Translations under genes and position numbers: made by a program
NCBI RefSeq assembly: GCF_026914185.1
Contig: NC_070571.1
Span: forward strand, 2,294,001-2,358,000
Reading direction: 5' to 3'
Length of the DNA: 64,000 nt
From: Puccinia triticina
Taxonomy: Eukaryota; Basidiomycota; Pucciniomycetes; Pucciniales; Pucciniaceae
Shown here: piece by piece, positions 9,825-21,600 of the stretch
Layout of the letters: the number at the start of each line of letters is the position of its first letter
Position numbering within the stretch: the first letter of the stretch is position 1
The notes under the pieces: generated by a model
Told to the model about the DNA's origin: nothing
Database searches by the model: none
Seen by the model: the letters and a program-made list of their open reading frames with translations, nothing else

Positions 9825-12800
9825 CTAAATAGCATCATCAACATCATTTTCATCTTCTCCCCCTGCAGTATTTCTCTCAAATTCAAAGTTATGTGAGCCC
9901 CAGTTTTTTAAGCCATCTAAAACACACTGGACCATTTCTTGATTGGAAATCTGGGGCAAAGTAGTTTGGGAAATTTGATGGTGCTGAAATGGATTGTGAA
10001 AAGAGGCAGTGTTGATCACAAAGTGTTGGTTGTCTGTGTGTTTGAGTTGAGCGGTTTGGATTTTGGTTTCTTGGTGTTCGATTATTGCCGGTCTGTTGTT
10101 CATGATTCGACATTTTGCTCTGTTGCAATTATGCTGAACATTGATGCAAGCTTGCACATGCTGGAAAAAATTTCACAAGTTATTCTTTCCATATCAAATT
10201 ATTATTTAACATCCAAAACTCACTTTCACATTAAAGTACTGATTAGTCTTTGTCCGGCGTATTTTGCGCATTGAATAAACCTCATCCATTTCCAGAAGCT
10301 CGAAATGGTTAAAATGGATATAGAACTTGGACCGCGCGGCTGAATGATGTTCCCACAATGATTTTACGGATCCCACAATTAATTCTGAGCCATGTTTGGG
10401 AATCTGGAAGGATCAATTGATTTCGTGCATGATAGTCAATGATTGAAATAGACAATTAAGTCTAAAAACAAGATAAGGACTCACCACAACAAAACAGTCT
10501 CTCTCCAAAACTTCATGTTGGTTGATTTGAACCTGGAAAACTTGTCTGATTTGATTGCTTGAGCAGTGTTCAATCAATTGTTGAGGTACTTCAAGCTGTT
10601 CTTCTTCAGGGACTTTGAGTTTTTTTGCAAATGGATACTGTTGGGGCAGGAGCGGATTTGTGGCAGAGAGGTTGTAACCCAAAGACTTGCGGATGATTTT
10701 GTTGCATAAGAAAATATTGAGGACTTCTTGAGCGGCTTGTGAATAGTTCTGAGTTGAATTGTCGTACATATAACCGCCAGAGAGAAGAAATCAAAGGACA
10801 TAATAATTATCAAAAATGATAGCAATATCTCTTCCTGGGCTTTGTCGGTTGGAGTGGATTGATGCATTTCGTAATATGCCATTGAAAGATTCAAATTTTT
10901 TGGTAGAAAACAGACTTGCGGGGCCAAATCGAAGGATTGATTCTGGGAGGTGAAGAAGGTGATGGAATTTGGGTTTGTTCACCCATTGCGCAGTAGTCTT
11001 GATTGCGTGATAAAGAAAATTCTTGATGTGAGCCTTCAGATGTGTTTGGTATTCATCCATGTTATCAATTTTATTAATGAAAATAAACGGGACAAGCTGA
11101 CAGAGGGCCGTCCAGATTTCTTAGCGTTCGGGAGTCAGAAAATCAAAAAAAATAAAAGGGGCGGCTTGAATGAGAATTTTGAATTCTTTTCCGACTAGAC
11201 TCTTGATGTGGGTGACAAAAGATTTTCCATTGATTGGAGGAATATTCAAGCCTAGAGTGTTGAATGATTGAAGTCGCGCTGCCAGTTGAGATTTCTGATT
11301 TGGATTCATGTTCTTTGCTGAAAGGACATCCCTTGCCAGATACTTAACAAATCCAAGAAGCGCTACGTGTAGTATTTCGACTGGAGTATCCTTAACACCA
11401 TCGAATCCTGGAAAAAATAGAGGCAGCAGCACAATTATTTTAATTAGAAAAAGATAGCACAATGCAAGTAGAGAGTCACGTCACAGTGAACATACCTTCA
11501 AGCTCCAAAATGGAGTTGAACCAACGGTGGGTAGTTACTTTACTTTACGATATCTGCGGGATTTTTGTAAAGTAACTACCCGCCGTTACTTTTTGCGCCG
11601 TTATTGTTAGCAGTAACGCGCGAACAGCGGCATCACGCGTAACGTAACGGGCCTCTTTTTTTGAGGCCGTTACCAGTAAAGTAACGCGTTATCCAGCGGA
11701 TAACGCGTTATTGAGCAATAAAAGGCCAAATTGGCTCTACTTTGGCCTTTTATTGCTTGTTATCTTGCCCGATATCTGTCGCTACGCGCTCAGATATAGT
11801 AACGGCCGTCGCGAAAAAAAAACTCTTGGTGTGGTATCGATATCGCACTGCCGTTACTGGTAACAATAAAGATAACGGCCAAAAAACGTTACGTTATTGT
11901 TATGTTACGCGTTACTGTAGCAATAACTACCCACCGTTGGTTGAACAATCTTTCTGGTTTATTTTCCTCAAGATCTTCCATCAATTCTCTGATCTGCGCA
12001 TTTTTCTTGGATTCTTCTAAAAACCGGTTGTTGAGCAAGTCGGTGAGGCCCCATTTGCGCTTCTTTCAAATAAATGCTGCTTGGCTTTCGTCAATTGCGG
12101 TAGTGTATAATTCGTAGGTCCTTTCCTTTGTATCACACCAATTCCGGGCTTCGCCTGCTGCCTGGAATAACAGCAAAAATGAAACACAAATATAATTAAG
12201 ATACAATAATCAATCCCAAAAAGGTAATAACTTGCCTCAGATCCATCGGGATTAATCCTCAAAAATTGTTGCACATAATCCAAAGTTTTCCGCTGATCCT
12301 TTCCCTCGGCATGTAAAGTGCACATTCTACATGGGTTCAGCGAGCTTCCAGGGTTTGGTGTGTTTGTGATCTCAGCATGCATTGGGGAGTCGCCCAAAAA
12401 GCAAAAGACAAGTCCAGTCACCAAAACCTCCTCCATGATATGTGAATCGAACGCAGTGAAACCGTTTCTTGTAATTTCACTATAAATGCAAAGAGAAAAT
12501 TGGGGTCAGATAAATGGAGATAATTCCCAAAGGAAAGAAAGATTTAATTCATTTCCGCAACTATTTGCTCCAAAATTTCTAACGCGGAAGCTCTATTGGA
12601 GGTAGAGAGGAAATGGCAGTTGTATTCTTGATTGGATAGGTTTGGTGGAAGACCGGAAAGCGTAAAATAAAATGAGATATGTTTGTTGAATTTCTTTGAC
12701 ACATTCCCAGAAGTATCGTCACAGTATAGGGTGATTGGAACATGTTGAATGATTCTACCATTTGCTGGTTTGCGCCAAGGGTTGGGGAACTTGATTTTCT

Positions 12801-14324
12801 GTGAATTGTTTGTGTCATCAAATTCTGTAATTTTCAAAAGATTGTTTATCAGGAATTTGTGATAATGGGATTCTGATTGAATATATGAAGCAGAAAATGG
12901 TGGAAAAATAAGAAAATACCATAGATGGCACCACCACATTCTTCAGAGATTTTTTTACCGTTGAATTCGATATGGGCGTAGGACTTCTTGAATTCACTGG
13001 TGGGGATAATGAGAAGTCTTGGGTGATTAAATTGAATATCTTGAGGGATTTTCATTTTAGATAATGTTTTCTCCTCTTCAGTGTAGGTTTCAAAGTCTGG
13101 TGCAATGCATTTGGAATACAGTTGGGAATCTTGTGAATAAAAGAAAATTGGAATTATTATTAAGCCAGATGTTAATTCTACAGGCTCAAACAGATAGAAA
13201 TGTTCTTGGTTGACTTGACACATTGGGGCCCGGTGCTGTGGCGCCAACTCCTCGAGCCACTTTTTGGATTGCGAAAATTTGAAAAAGCTGTGATGGGTCA
13301 TTTCGGGATAATAATCGATGTGGGGGCTCACTTGGGGGTTGGCCAGATCCTTTTTGTTTCAGAGGGCAAAATAAATATCAATTACGTGGAAAGAGACATC
13401 ATGATCACCCATTACAACATTTTGAATCTAATTTAAGATGAAGAAAATAAATTATCAATCCATCTGATTGCTTGCCTTACCTGGGATAGAATCCCCTGGA
13501 CGCTGAGGGAAAAGCAAGGGGTCCCAAAGGCGCTGGTCTCAGTCTTCAGTTGAGTGCAGAGCAGTTTTTGGATGCGGATTCGGGCCCCGCGGACCGTTGC
13601 CCAGGCTGGAAGTCGGATGTCACAGATAGACATCACCGCCCGGATCTTGTTGTAGATTGCTCGTGAGATCATCGAATGTGGTGCCCAATCAACAAAGAAC
13701 CGACGAGCTCCTGCATTTCAGGAAGGATTAATAGGTAAGGACATTTTGACATTTAATATTTTATTGATGTTATTTTCGTTCAAAACATGGACTTACCATC
13801 TTGTTCTTAAATGGGAACCACCTTGCGGCTTCGCCCGAATCAACCTCCTCCTCCTCGTAATCGGGACCTTCAAAGATTGCAGCATCTTCCTGGCGAAGGA
13901 TTTCCTCGATTTCCGCATCAATCAAATCTTGAAGGCTAATCTCGTCGTCCAGATTCAACCGCGTGAAGAAGGGTAATTCTTGAAGACGAGCGGTTGCTGC
14001 CATTGCATCAAGGTCATCTTGATGATTGTAAGTCGCTGGATTCTGATCATGATTCTCCGTCTCCCAATAATTATCTTGGACCGCTGGCTGAGAGGAGTTC
14101 TCTTCCATTTCGGCCTGGTATCTTTCACGCTGTTCCTGGGCCATTTCCTCGTCGTGCCCACGAACGTTCTCCCGATGAACCCTCCCCATGGCGTGTCGAT
14201 GATAGTCCAAGAAATCACCACCCTCACACAATTCACACCGCCAAACTGTCCGCCCATCCCTTGGCCGCAATCTGGACTGAAAATATGTGGGTACGAGCCC
14301 TATAAAACTGATAATAATCAGCAT
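9825..14324 (-). pseudogene. CMC/Plavaka-type transposase, multi-exon, interrupted by a MITE
   Basis: Translated minus-strand exons follow the order known for fungal Plavaka/CMC transposases. First comes a Cys-x2-Cys...His...His finger (CELC...HRHAMGRVH, near 14240-14170), then an acidic region and WFPFKNK (13800). Next are a DYYPE/WLEEL/FYLFEP block (13330-13100) and DDTSGN...FNKH...FLSTSN (12730-12590). GDSPMHAEI (12390) precedes the Cys-x2-Cys of PCRMC, then DTPVEILHVALLGFVKYL (11390-11340), KPKFHHLLHLPESILRFGPA (about 10960-10910) and SFNGILR. Introns separate the blocks. The exon ending ERLFNSILELEG is split by a 420-bp MITE (11521-11940) between ATTG and TTCAA, so this copy is not functional as it stands. 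The N-terminal start and catalytic triad could not be fixed. Confidence 0.8.
11521..11940. mobile_element. MITE inserted in the CMC transposase gene
   Basis: 420 bp with terminal inverted repeats CCAACGGTGGGTAGTTA / TAACTACCCACCGTTGG, flanked by TTGAA on both sides (11516-11520, 11941-11945). The interior is rich in GTAACG/CGTTAC words arranged as inverted repeats, with no gene. Removing it and one TTGAA restores an open minus-strand exon reading ERLFNSILELEG, followed by a GTATGT donor. Confidence 0.88.
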
Positions 14325-14435
14325 AAATTCCTATGATTAGAGGAAAGAGAAATGGGGCTGACGATCCCTTCGATTATTTGTTCTATTTTGCGCCTCAGCC
14401 ATTTTCGCGCGGGTTTTTTTCTTCGCAAGCTTTGG

Positions 14436-14503
14436 GTTTTTTGACTTTCCTTCTGATTGGCCTTTCGGGTTTTTTGACTTTCCTTCTGATTGGCCTGAGA
14501 TTG
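14436..14503. repeat. Tandem duplication, about 34 bp x 2
   Basis: GGGTTTTTTGACTTTCCTTC followed by TGATTGGCCT occurs twice in a row. It lies between the two divergent genes of the CMC element, so it could belong to a shared promoter region or be neutral. Confidence 0.7.
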
Positions 14504-14782
14504 GATTGGTCGGGATGCTTCCAGGCGCGGCAAATGACTTCTTTCCAATTTCGCGCGGACTCGGCTGTGCAGGGGGCCGGTTTCTTGGTCCGATAGGGGC
14601 TCAGCATGTGAGTCCGGTGCTCGGCTTCCAAAAGTGATCTCAGAGTGGTTTTTAAGTTCCACTAAGCTCGCCCACCCACCACCGTCCTCCCTCTTTACCA
14701 TTTTCCTTGCACATCAACATCCACCTGGCCGCCGTGCTTGAGCGGCTTCTCAACCCAATTTCCGATTTTTAACCAAGCTGAC

Positions 14783-16541
14783 ATGGCACCGCTTCGAAAC
14801 CCGCGGCTGAAGCTTCCTGCAAGATCAGCAAAATCTCAAAATCTTCCAGGCAAGGCAGTCAACGGCCAGAGTCAAACAATCTATTCCTTTGGGTCCGATA
14901 TACTCACAAATGACCCTACATTCCTTGAATCCTTTTTTTTTTTCAGCCCCTAACGCTTCCAGCAGCAAAAATCGAAGTCGCCGTGAGGCCAGTCCGTTAC
15001 CACCGCCGCCTACACCCCCCCTCCCGCTTTCTCCAAGTGATGAAGGAAGCGATGATGACAATAGAGATCTAAGGATTGCGGATTCCGACCATAGTAGAAA
15101 TTCGAGCGATGGCATCACTCGGAACGACCAATCTGGTCTTGCGCTAGACCCGGAGATCGAAAAATTGGATGATCAGTTCCACAAGGACAACCCGGGCCTC
15201 AGACTGCTCAGCCCTCAGCCTCCTCCTGCAACAACAACAGATGATTCTTCTGCGACCATCGAGAGGGAAATGCTCGCCAACTTACTCACCAAGTTTGGCG
15301 GCGAGACCAATCAGCTTGACGCAAAACACTTTCAAGATGCTATGGACATCTTAAAGGTACGTATTACTAGTCATTTCTTATTTGTTTTTGGCTGATCTGA
15401 TTCAGTATGTTCTTCAAAAAGACGCCAGGCGCCCCAGTCATCTTCCTGGTCTACCACGAAATGCTGCGCAAACAGCAGGGCTCGCAAGCCGCGGCAAACG
15501 GAAGGCAAATGAATACAATCACCGAGGATGAAGCGCCCGCGCCAAAGGCTGACCAGTACAGCCAAGCTTTAAGGGTAACTCCTCATCGGCCCCCCCTATG
15601 ATTAAATACTAAATTTCTTCCTTATTTCTTTTAGGATCGTATCCGCGACCTCTCAAAAGAGGCTTTCCTCCATCCACACCTCCTGTCCTACACGTGCAGA
15701 CGCGCCAAGCCTCGCGCAGCAGACAAGTCAATGCTCAGCTTCACATTGGTATGTTTTTTCTTCCTTCACTCATCATTCAAATCGATTACAACACTGAAAT
15801 TTATAATTTTTAATAGAAGAGTTTGCAGGAACTCCCGCTTGAGTTCCGCAGGAGGGAGTTCCCTGGTGCATTTGACGGCAAAGACAAGGCCGCCTACAAA
15901 CGGTTGGTGAAGGCGGTCCGCGAAATTCAACGGCATGTCCGGTACTCGGTCCGAGAGATTCTCCTCTCAAACATTGTGCCCCCCAAGGCCAAGAAAATCA
16001 CCTTCATCGACGACGTTGAGGTGCCTGATCGCCATACGCTTGCGGACTCAATTTTACACCACCTGCAGCCTGATGGGGCGTCCGCGAATGGCAACCAAGC
16101 CAGTAATTCGAATCAGCAGATTATCTTTGTTGCCCGAGTCGCTCACATGCGACTTCAAACTATTGATAACGTCATGAACCCTACGCTTGGCCAGCCCTCG
16201 CAATGGGATCTCATTAGTGAGAAAATCAAAGAGTTGGCAACCCGTGGCGCCGATTATCGAGCAGCGTCAGTCCATTTTTCTTCAATCTCATTATCATGTG
16301 TCCTTTTTGATTTAACACAATTGACCCGATTGCTTATTCTAGATGGGGCCAAGCAATCCTTTCTAAGGATGAAGCCATCTTTGACAAGATCAAGGGGAGC
16401 ACCAAGACATTTGGCGAGGTTAGGCATGGCGACGACATACTCACCCCTTTGCCGGACGAACACGATGTGCAACTTAAGCTCGACAGACTTCTCCAATCAC
16501 AAGCTGGTAGGCCCTGCGGCTCAAGCGGCCCCTCCCACTAA
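14783..16541 (+). CDS. Second gene of the CMC element, spliced, unknown function
   Basis: Divergent from the transposase. ATG at 14783; likely exons are about 14783-14888, 14946-15356, 15405-15573, 15635-15749, 15815-16264 and 16342-16541 (stop TAA), all with GT/AG borders. The protein has a Ser/Pro/Asp-rich N-terminus, a region ending DAMDILK, and a more ordered C-terminal half (ELPLEFRRREFPGAF..., REIQRHVRYSVREILLSN..., near 15830-15970) predicted to be helical. No catalytic motif is recognisable. In CACTA elements the second protein binds subterminal repeats; a similar role here is only an analogy. The third exon changes frame once (near 15500), which may be a frameshift or a missed intron. 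Confidence 0.6.
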
Positions 16542-16879
16542 AATTGTTCAAATTTATCTTTCTTTTTTTGTAATTAATGTGTCCCTTCTGTTTTTTGTGC
16601 GGTGGGGGTTCTTGGTTCTTGTGTTTCTTTTATTGATGGTGATTTTTCTGGGGATTTTTCAATTTTTGGTTTTGTTGTCTTAATTTTGACTGATACCAGC
16701 ATTGATCCCTTATCCTAGCCTAAGATTAGCTTACTTTAATTGTTACCCAGGTTATTTTAATTGCTTTTTAAAATTGAAATTACAATTAAAAAAAAGTTTA
16801 ACCAAGTAAAATTGGGTTTATAATTAACTGAGCAAAATAAATGGCCGCAGCAGAGGCAGTGTGGATGCGAGCGAGTGAA

Positions 16880-17152
16880 ATTGGGCTGGTGGGAAAAGCA
16901 TCCAATGGACGCAGGATGGATGCCCCATGGACAGCCACATCAAGCGGTGTTGAAAATTGTATCTGTCCGGGGGACACGGTTTGGGATGGAGGATAGGCGT
17001 CCCGCAAGCATCCGGCGGATGCATTCTGGGGAAACGTCCGCCATCGCGCAATGCAAGTGGCATCCAGCGGACGTTTCCTGCAGGGCCAGAGCTGGACATC
17101 CCCGGACATGTCCAAATGCATGTCCGACCAACGTCCGCGACGGCCCGTGGTG
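16880..17152. repeat. Right subterminal repeat region of the CMC element
   Basis: Repeats of GCATCCRRYGGAYG, ACGTCCGC and GGACATGTCC in both orientations up to the terminal CCCGTGGTG. It mirrors the left subterminal region at 9094-9460. Confidence 0.72.
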
Positions 17153-17154
17153 TA

Positions 17155-18694
17155 GGCACCCAATGCTGTCCCCACCTCCATCTGGATCGCCAATCCCGGT
17201 CACCCCCCACAATGTCAGTTTACAGAACCAGAGCGGTGAGTTGTATCTACCTCGGCCTGCTGTCTGTTCTGTGGTATCAGCTTGATGCCCTCCCCCCATC
17301 ACTTCTCTAACTGACAGTCTTGCGTGCCTGCTAGCCAGACCCCTGGACAAGACTATCGAACCCTTGGCCTTGCTCGCTTCATCACTCAAAGTCGTCAACT
17401 GAGTTCAAGCAGGACGCAAGCGACCCCACCGAGTCTCCCTCTCCCCAGCCAAACAGCACCTGTACCCCTCAGCCTGAGCACCTTCCTCGGCCAACCCATC
17501 ACCCTCCTCTACCCGCAGGCGCCGCTTCCGTGTCATCATCTTCGTCTATCGAGCCCACCAACTCAACTGGCACCCACGCTGGTACTGATATGGCGCGGCC
17601 TTTGCATCGCATACCGTGCCCTTCCCCTTCAGCAGCATCTGAGCCCGGCTCGCCCGACAGACCAACCAATCACCTTTGAACAAGCGCACTGAGCACGCGC
17701 ACCCGACTGCGGACATCATAGACGCCACAGGGAGTCTGAGCATCACGCCAGACCACGCCCTCAGCCTCACCAGTATCTCTCCTGGTGCTGCTCCCCTCCT
17801 CGTGATGGCCAACGATATCTCTTCGCAACCCTTCAGGTATCACCTTCTGTGTGTCCAACAGATTCAGCTATCAACCCCCTCACCCCCAACCTTCCACCAC
17901 CCGAACCTTCAGACAACCCTCCCTTACCAATCCCAATGCACCCAACTAGCAAAAGCAAAGCTGATCCCTTGCCTCCAGTCATCCCACCTACAGGTCCTGA
18001 TGAAGCCTCGACCAGCTTGCTTGACCCACGCCCAGAACTCACAACTCATGATCAATCATCAGCCTCTCATCCCAAAGAGGTAGCAGCCGCCACTGGTCAA
18101 TGTGAAAAACAGTCTGTTTAATGCAAAATGCAAATGCATTGTGATACTAATGAGGTGAGGTGAGTTAAGGGTGGTGATGAATATTGCATATTACTTACTG
18201 GTGGAGGGAAAAGCAGTGAGAGGCATATAATGTAACAGTTGGATAGTATGAGTGACTGATGTTGAGTCAAATATGTCATTTTGATTGACTCCTACTTTCA
18301 GTTTTGCTATTTTTGTTTTTGTGCTGCAGGGATGAACTGTCATCATCCTGTTTTCTTGCCTATTCTATGGCTTAGCTTGGGTCAAAGCTTCCTTGAAGTA
18401 CTTTATAAAATCTCTCCTGGGAAATGAGAAACATTTTTGTAACTCAACTTCACCATGAGCTCTTATGATCCACAAGAATTGGATTATCATGCATACTTTG
18501 TTCATTTTTTGTGGATGAAGTTTGAGTAATAAATAAATTCAGCACATCATCAAACTTTAATTGCAGGGATTTCAACAACAAAAAATCCCTTCACTGGCAA
18601 AGAGAGATAAAAACCAAAGATTTGGCTACCAAAGGCAGGAGGCCATCTGAGCAGAGGACTATGCTTCCAGCGGCGAAGCCGCCTTGGCCTCTAG
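17155..18694 (+). pseudogene. Helitron cargo: Pro/Ser-rich gene remnant (copy A)
   Basis: Same sequence as 36389-37915 on the minus strand. An exon-like piece ends CAGAGCG|GTGAGT near 17235. After an acceptor near 17338 a frame reads PLDKTIEPLALLASSLKVVN and continues Ser/Pro-rich to a stop near 17680. Two further Pro/Ser-rich open stretches follow in other frames (17676-17860 and 17849-18121). The changes of frame suggest decay or unrecognised introns. No domain is recognisable. The rest to 18694 is AT-rich, non-coding and ends in the Helitron hairpin and CTAG. Confidence 0.5.
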
Positions 18695-21600
18695 TATTAT
18701 TAATGTTAACAATCATGAATCCAATGCTATAACCCAAGAAATGAACAGTATTCCCAAACAAAAAACCAAGACTGTGAGACAAGAAGTTCAATGCTTAAAC
18801 AAGCATGAATAAACTAGCAAACGACCAAAAGAGGTCAAAGAAATCAGTAAAAAGGACAATACTGAGAAACTTGAAGAGCTTATTGACCCCAATGAGCCCT
18901 TAGCACGCGTAGAAGATTTTTGTAATCAAATTTTGATTAAAAATATTGAGCACATCAATAGTAAAATCAATGCTATCCACCTTGATGTACATGATAGCGC
19001 CTTTAAATTGAAAAACTTAGCAGAAAATGTGGTAGAAAGCGCTAAAGATATTAAAAACATTGTACCAGAGGTCAAGAAAACTACAGGAATAATACAACAA
19101 ATAAGCAATATTAAATTAGGACTTGTAGATTATAATAATAAATTACAAAAAATTACAACAGAAATTCAGACAAATGCTAAAGAAACTACAGTAATTGCCA
19201 AATTTAATGCAATACATACTGATATTAACAGATTGGATATTACCAGTAAATTGGACCAATTAAAAATAGATAGTGAGCATGAGTCAGAAAACCGTGAAAC
19301 TCAAGATGAAAACATACTTGAGATAATGGACAAAGTTGATAAACTAGAACAACTTATTATACACAACAGTGACAGTATGGCAGATGAAATAATCAAAATT
19401 AACAATAAGTTTGATGAAATGCAGAGTAAAATCATGGCCAGCATGGATAACATAGCACAACAAATTGGCCACAGAACACAAGTGCAACCTCAAACTCAGA
19501 CACCATACAAACAAGGAATGAAAGATGTACCACCACATCAATCTAGTAATCCTTTCAGAAGAATGGCAGAGGAAGAAACACCCTTGAGAAAGGAGTACAC
19601 AGTCCCACCAACACCATTCTTCAAAGAACAATCATATAATCCTAGTATCCAAACTATGAGAGACAACTCTAAAGAGGTACCCAGAATTAAAGATTGGCCA
19701 TCATTTAGAGGAGAAGGAGAAGTTGATCACTTGGACTTCATCAAAACAATTGATTTGTACCAAGAAGATTTTGAACTAAGTGATTCCTCAGTTACTGGAA
19801 GACTTAATAGCCTCTTCAAAGGTTGTGCCAAGCGCTGGTTCACAGACTTACGCTCAACCCATGGCAAACAATCTTGGGAATGGTGGAAAGAACAAATCAA
19901 TAGCAAATGGGGAAGCCCAGCATGGCGCTTCAAAATTGAAAATAAATTTGATGAGAGCACCTTTGATATTGAAAAGGAAAATCCACTTAAATGGGCCATA
20001 TCTCAGAAAGATAGATTGAAAGCCATTTGGCCCAACTTAACAGACAATGAAGTCCACCTGAGAATCCTCAAAAAATGTGGAGGAGATCTAGAGCATGCCA
20101 TTAAAAGTAGACTACCCTACAATGCAAGTACAGAAGATATTGTTAATACATTAGAAGACATAACTACACGTACACGCATTGGTAGAAGGTATATGCCTAA
20201 ATATCAAGGAGATAAAACTGAGAAAACAGAAGAGAAAAAACCATCCACTTCAAAAGACCAGAGTTATCAGAAGGATAAGAAGTGCTACAACTGTCGTAAG
20301 ATGGGACACACTTCACCAAACTACCCTCAGCCAAAGAAAAACATTAACAATGTTGAAATAGAGGCAGAAGAGAAAGCTGAAGAAAAGACCCAATCAGACA
20401 CAGAGGAAACACATGATGATGGGTCATCAGTCTCATCAGGGTCTTGTAATATGATCAACATAGACATAGAAGTGGCAGAAGCTGAAACAGAGCACAATTT
20501 ACCACAAGCATGGCATCCTGGACAACCTATAGGAAATATCCAGGAAGCCAGACTGATGAAAACCAAACCTACAAGAGGGAAAGGCTACACAGCTGGTAAA
20601 ACCAACATTACACATATACTGTTTAATGGTAGAGAAGCAGAAATGTTACTGGACAGTGGAGCATATTGCTCAGTAGTACCTGAGACATACTTGAGAAACT
20701 TATGCCCAGACTACAAAGACATCCTTCTACCACTTGGGAAAGTAAGAATAAACAGTGCCAGCAGTACCATGAAGCCAATAGGAGTATTTGAATGCCCCAT
20801 AATAATCCCTCACCCATCAGGCTCAGTAAGAATGACAGTAGAATTCATTGTAATAGAAGATGCAGTGAGTAAACACTTCATACTAGGAAATGACTACTTA
20901 AATATCTATGGACTTGACATAACCAATAGCAGAGAAAGATACTTTACTATTGGGAATGACAATAAAAAGAAAAAATTCCTATTCAAATCCAAAGAACCTT
21001 TACCTGTGGAGCAAGTAGAAATACAGGATGAAGAAAAAGAGAGATTTGGAAGAGAACAACTAGCAGAAGCTAATTTTAATGATAAACTGAGTGTAGACCA
21101 ACTATTACAGTTACGCAACATGCTGTATAGGAACAAGACTGCATTTGCATCAGATAAGGAACCACTAGGGGTAGTCATAGGCCATGAAGTGGACATTACA
21201 TTAAACATTGAGCGCCCCTACCCACCTTTGCTAAGGAGACCAGCTTACCCAGCAAGCCCTAGAGCAAGAGAAGAGCTTGCAAAACACCTGGATGAGTTAG
21301 TAAGGCTCAATGTCCTTAGAAAAGTAGGGCGTAATGAAGAGGTGGAAATAACCACACCAGTAATTATAACCTACCACAATGGTAAATCACGTATGGTTGG
21401 AGATTTCCGTGCATTGAACACCTACACAGTCCAAGATAGATATCCTATACCAAGTATACAAGAGACACTGACAAATCTAGCCAAAGCAAAATACATTACA
21501 AGTATGGACACTTTAAAAGGATTTCATCAGAATGTAGTAACAGAACGTGCAAGAAAATACCTGAGAATTATAACACATAAAGGTGTTTATGAATACCTCA

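Larger units (their letters stand above)
9094..17152. mobile_element. CMC (CACTA-like/Plavaka-type) DNA transposon nested in Helitron A
   Basis: Comparison with Helitron B gives the exact edges: B reads CTGC-TA-GGCACC, whereas A has TA on both sides (9092-9093, 17153-17154) of an 8059-bp insert. The ends are inverted, CACCACGGGGCG and CACCACGGGCCG. Both subterminal regions (9094-9460, 16880-17152) are dense in short repeats of the type GTCCA-NY-GGAC and GCATCCRRYGGA, as in CACTA elements, where they bind transposon-encoded proteins. It encodes a Plavaka-like transposase leftwards and a second gene rightwards. A TA duplication with CAC ends suits CMC sub-groups such as Mirage; the sub-group is inferred. 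Confidence 0.9.
8329..18694 (+). mobile_element. Helitron A (about 2.3 kb without the nested CMC transposon)
   Basis: 5' TCCAAGTTTATTAAAG follows a host A (8328). The 3' end has hairpin GCGGC-GAA-GCCGC and CTAG (18691-18694) before a host T. It is made of 8329-9093 plus 17153-18694. Helitron B (minus, 36389-42295) gives the same sequence without the 9094-17152 insert and nearly without substitutions. No RepHel gene is present. The left flank is a satellite unit and the right flank is Ty3 gag, so the two flanks do not belong together (see findings). Confidence 0.9.
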
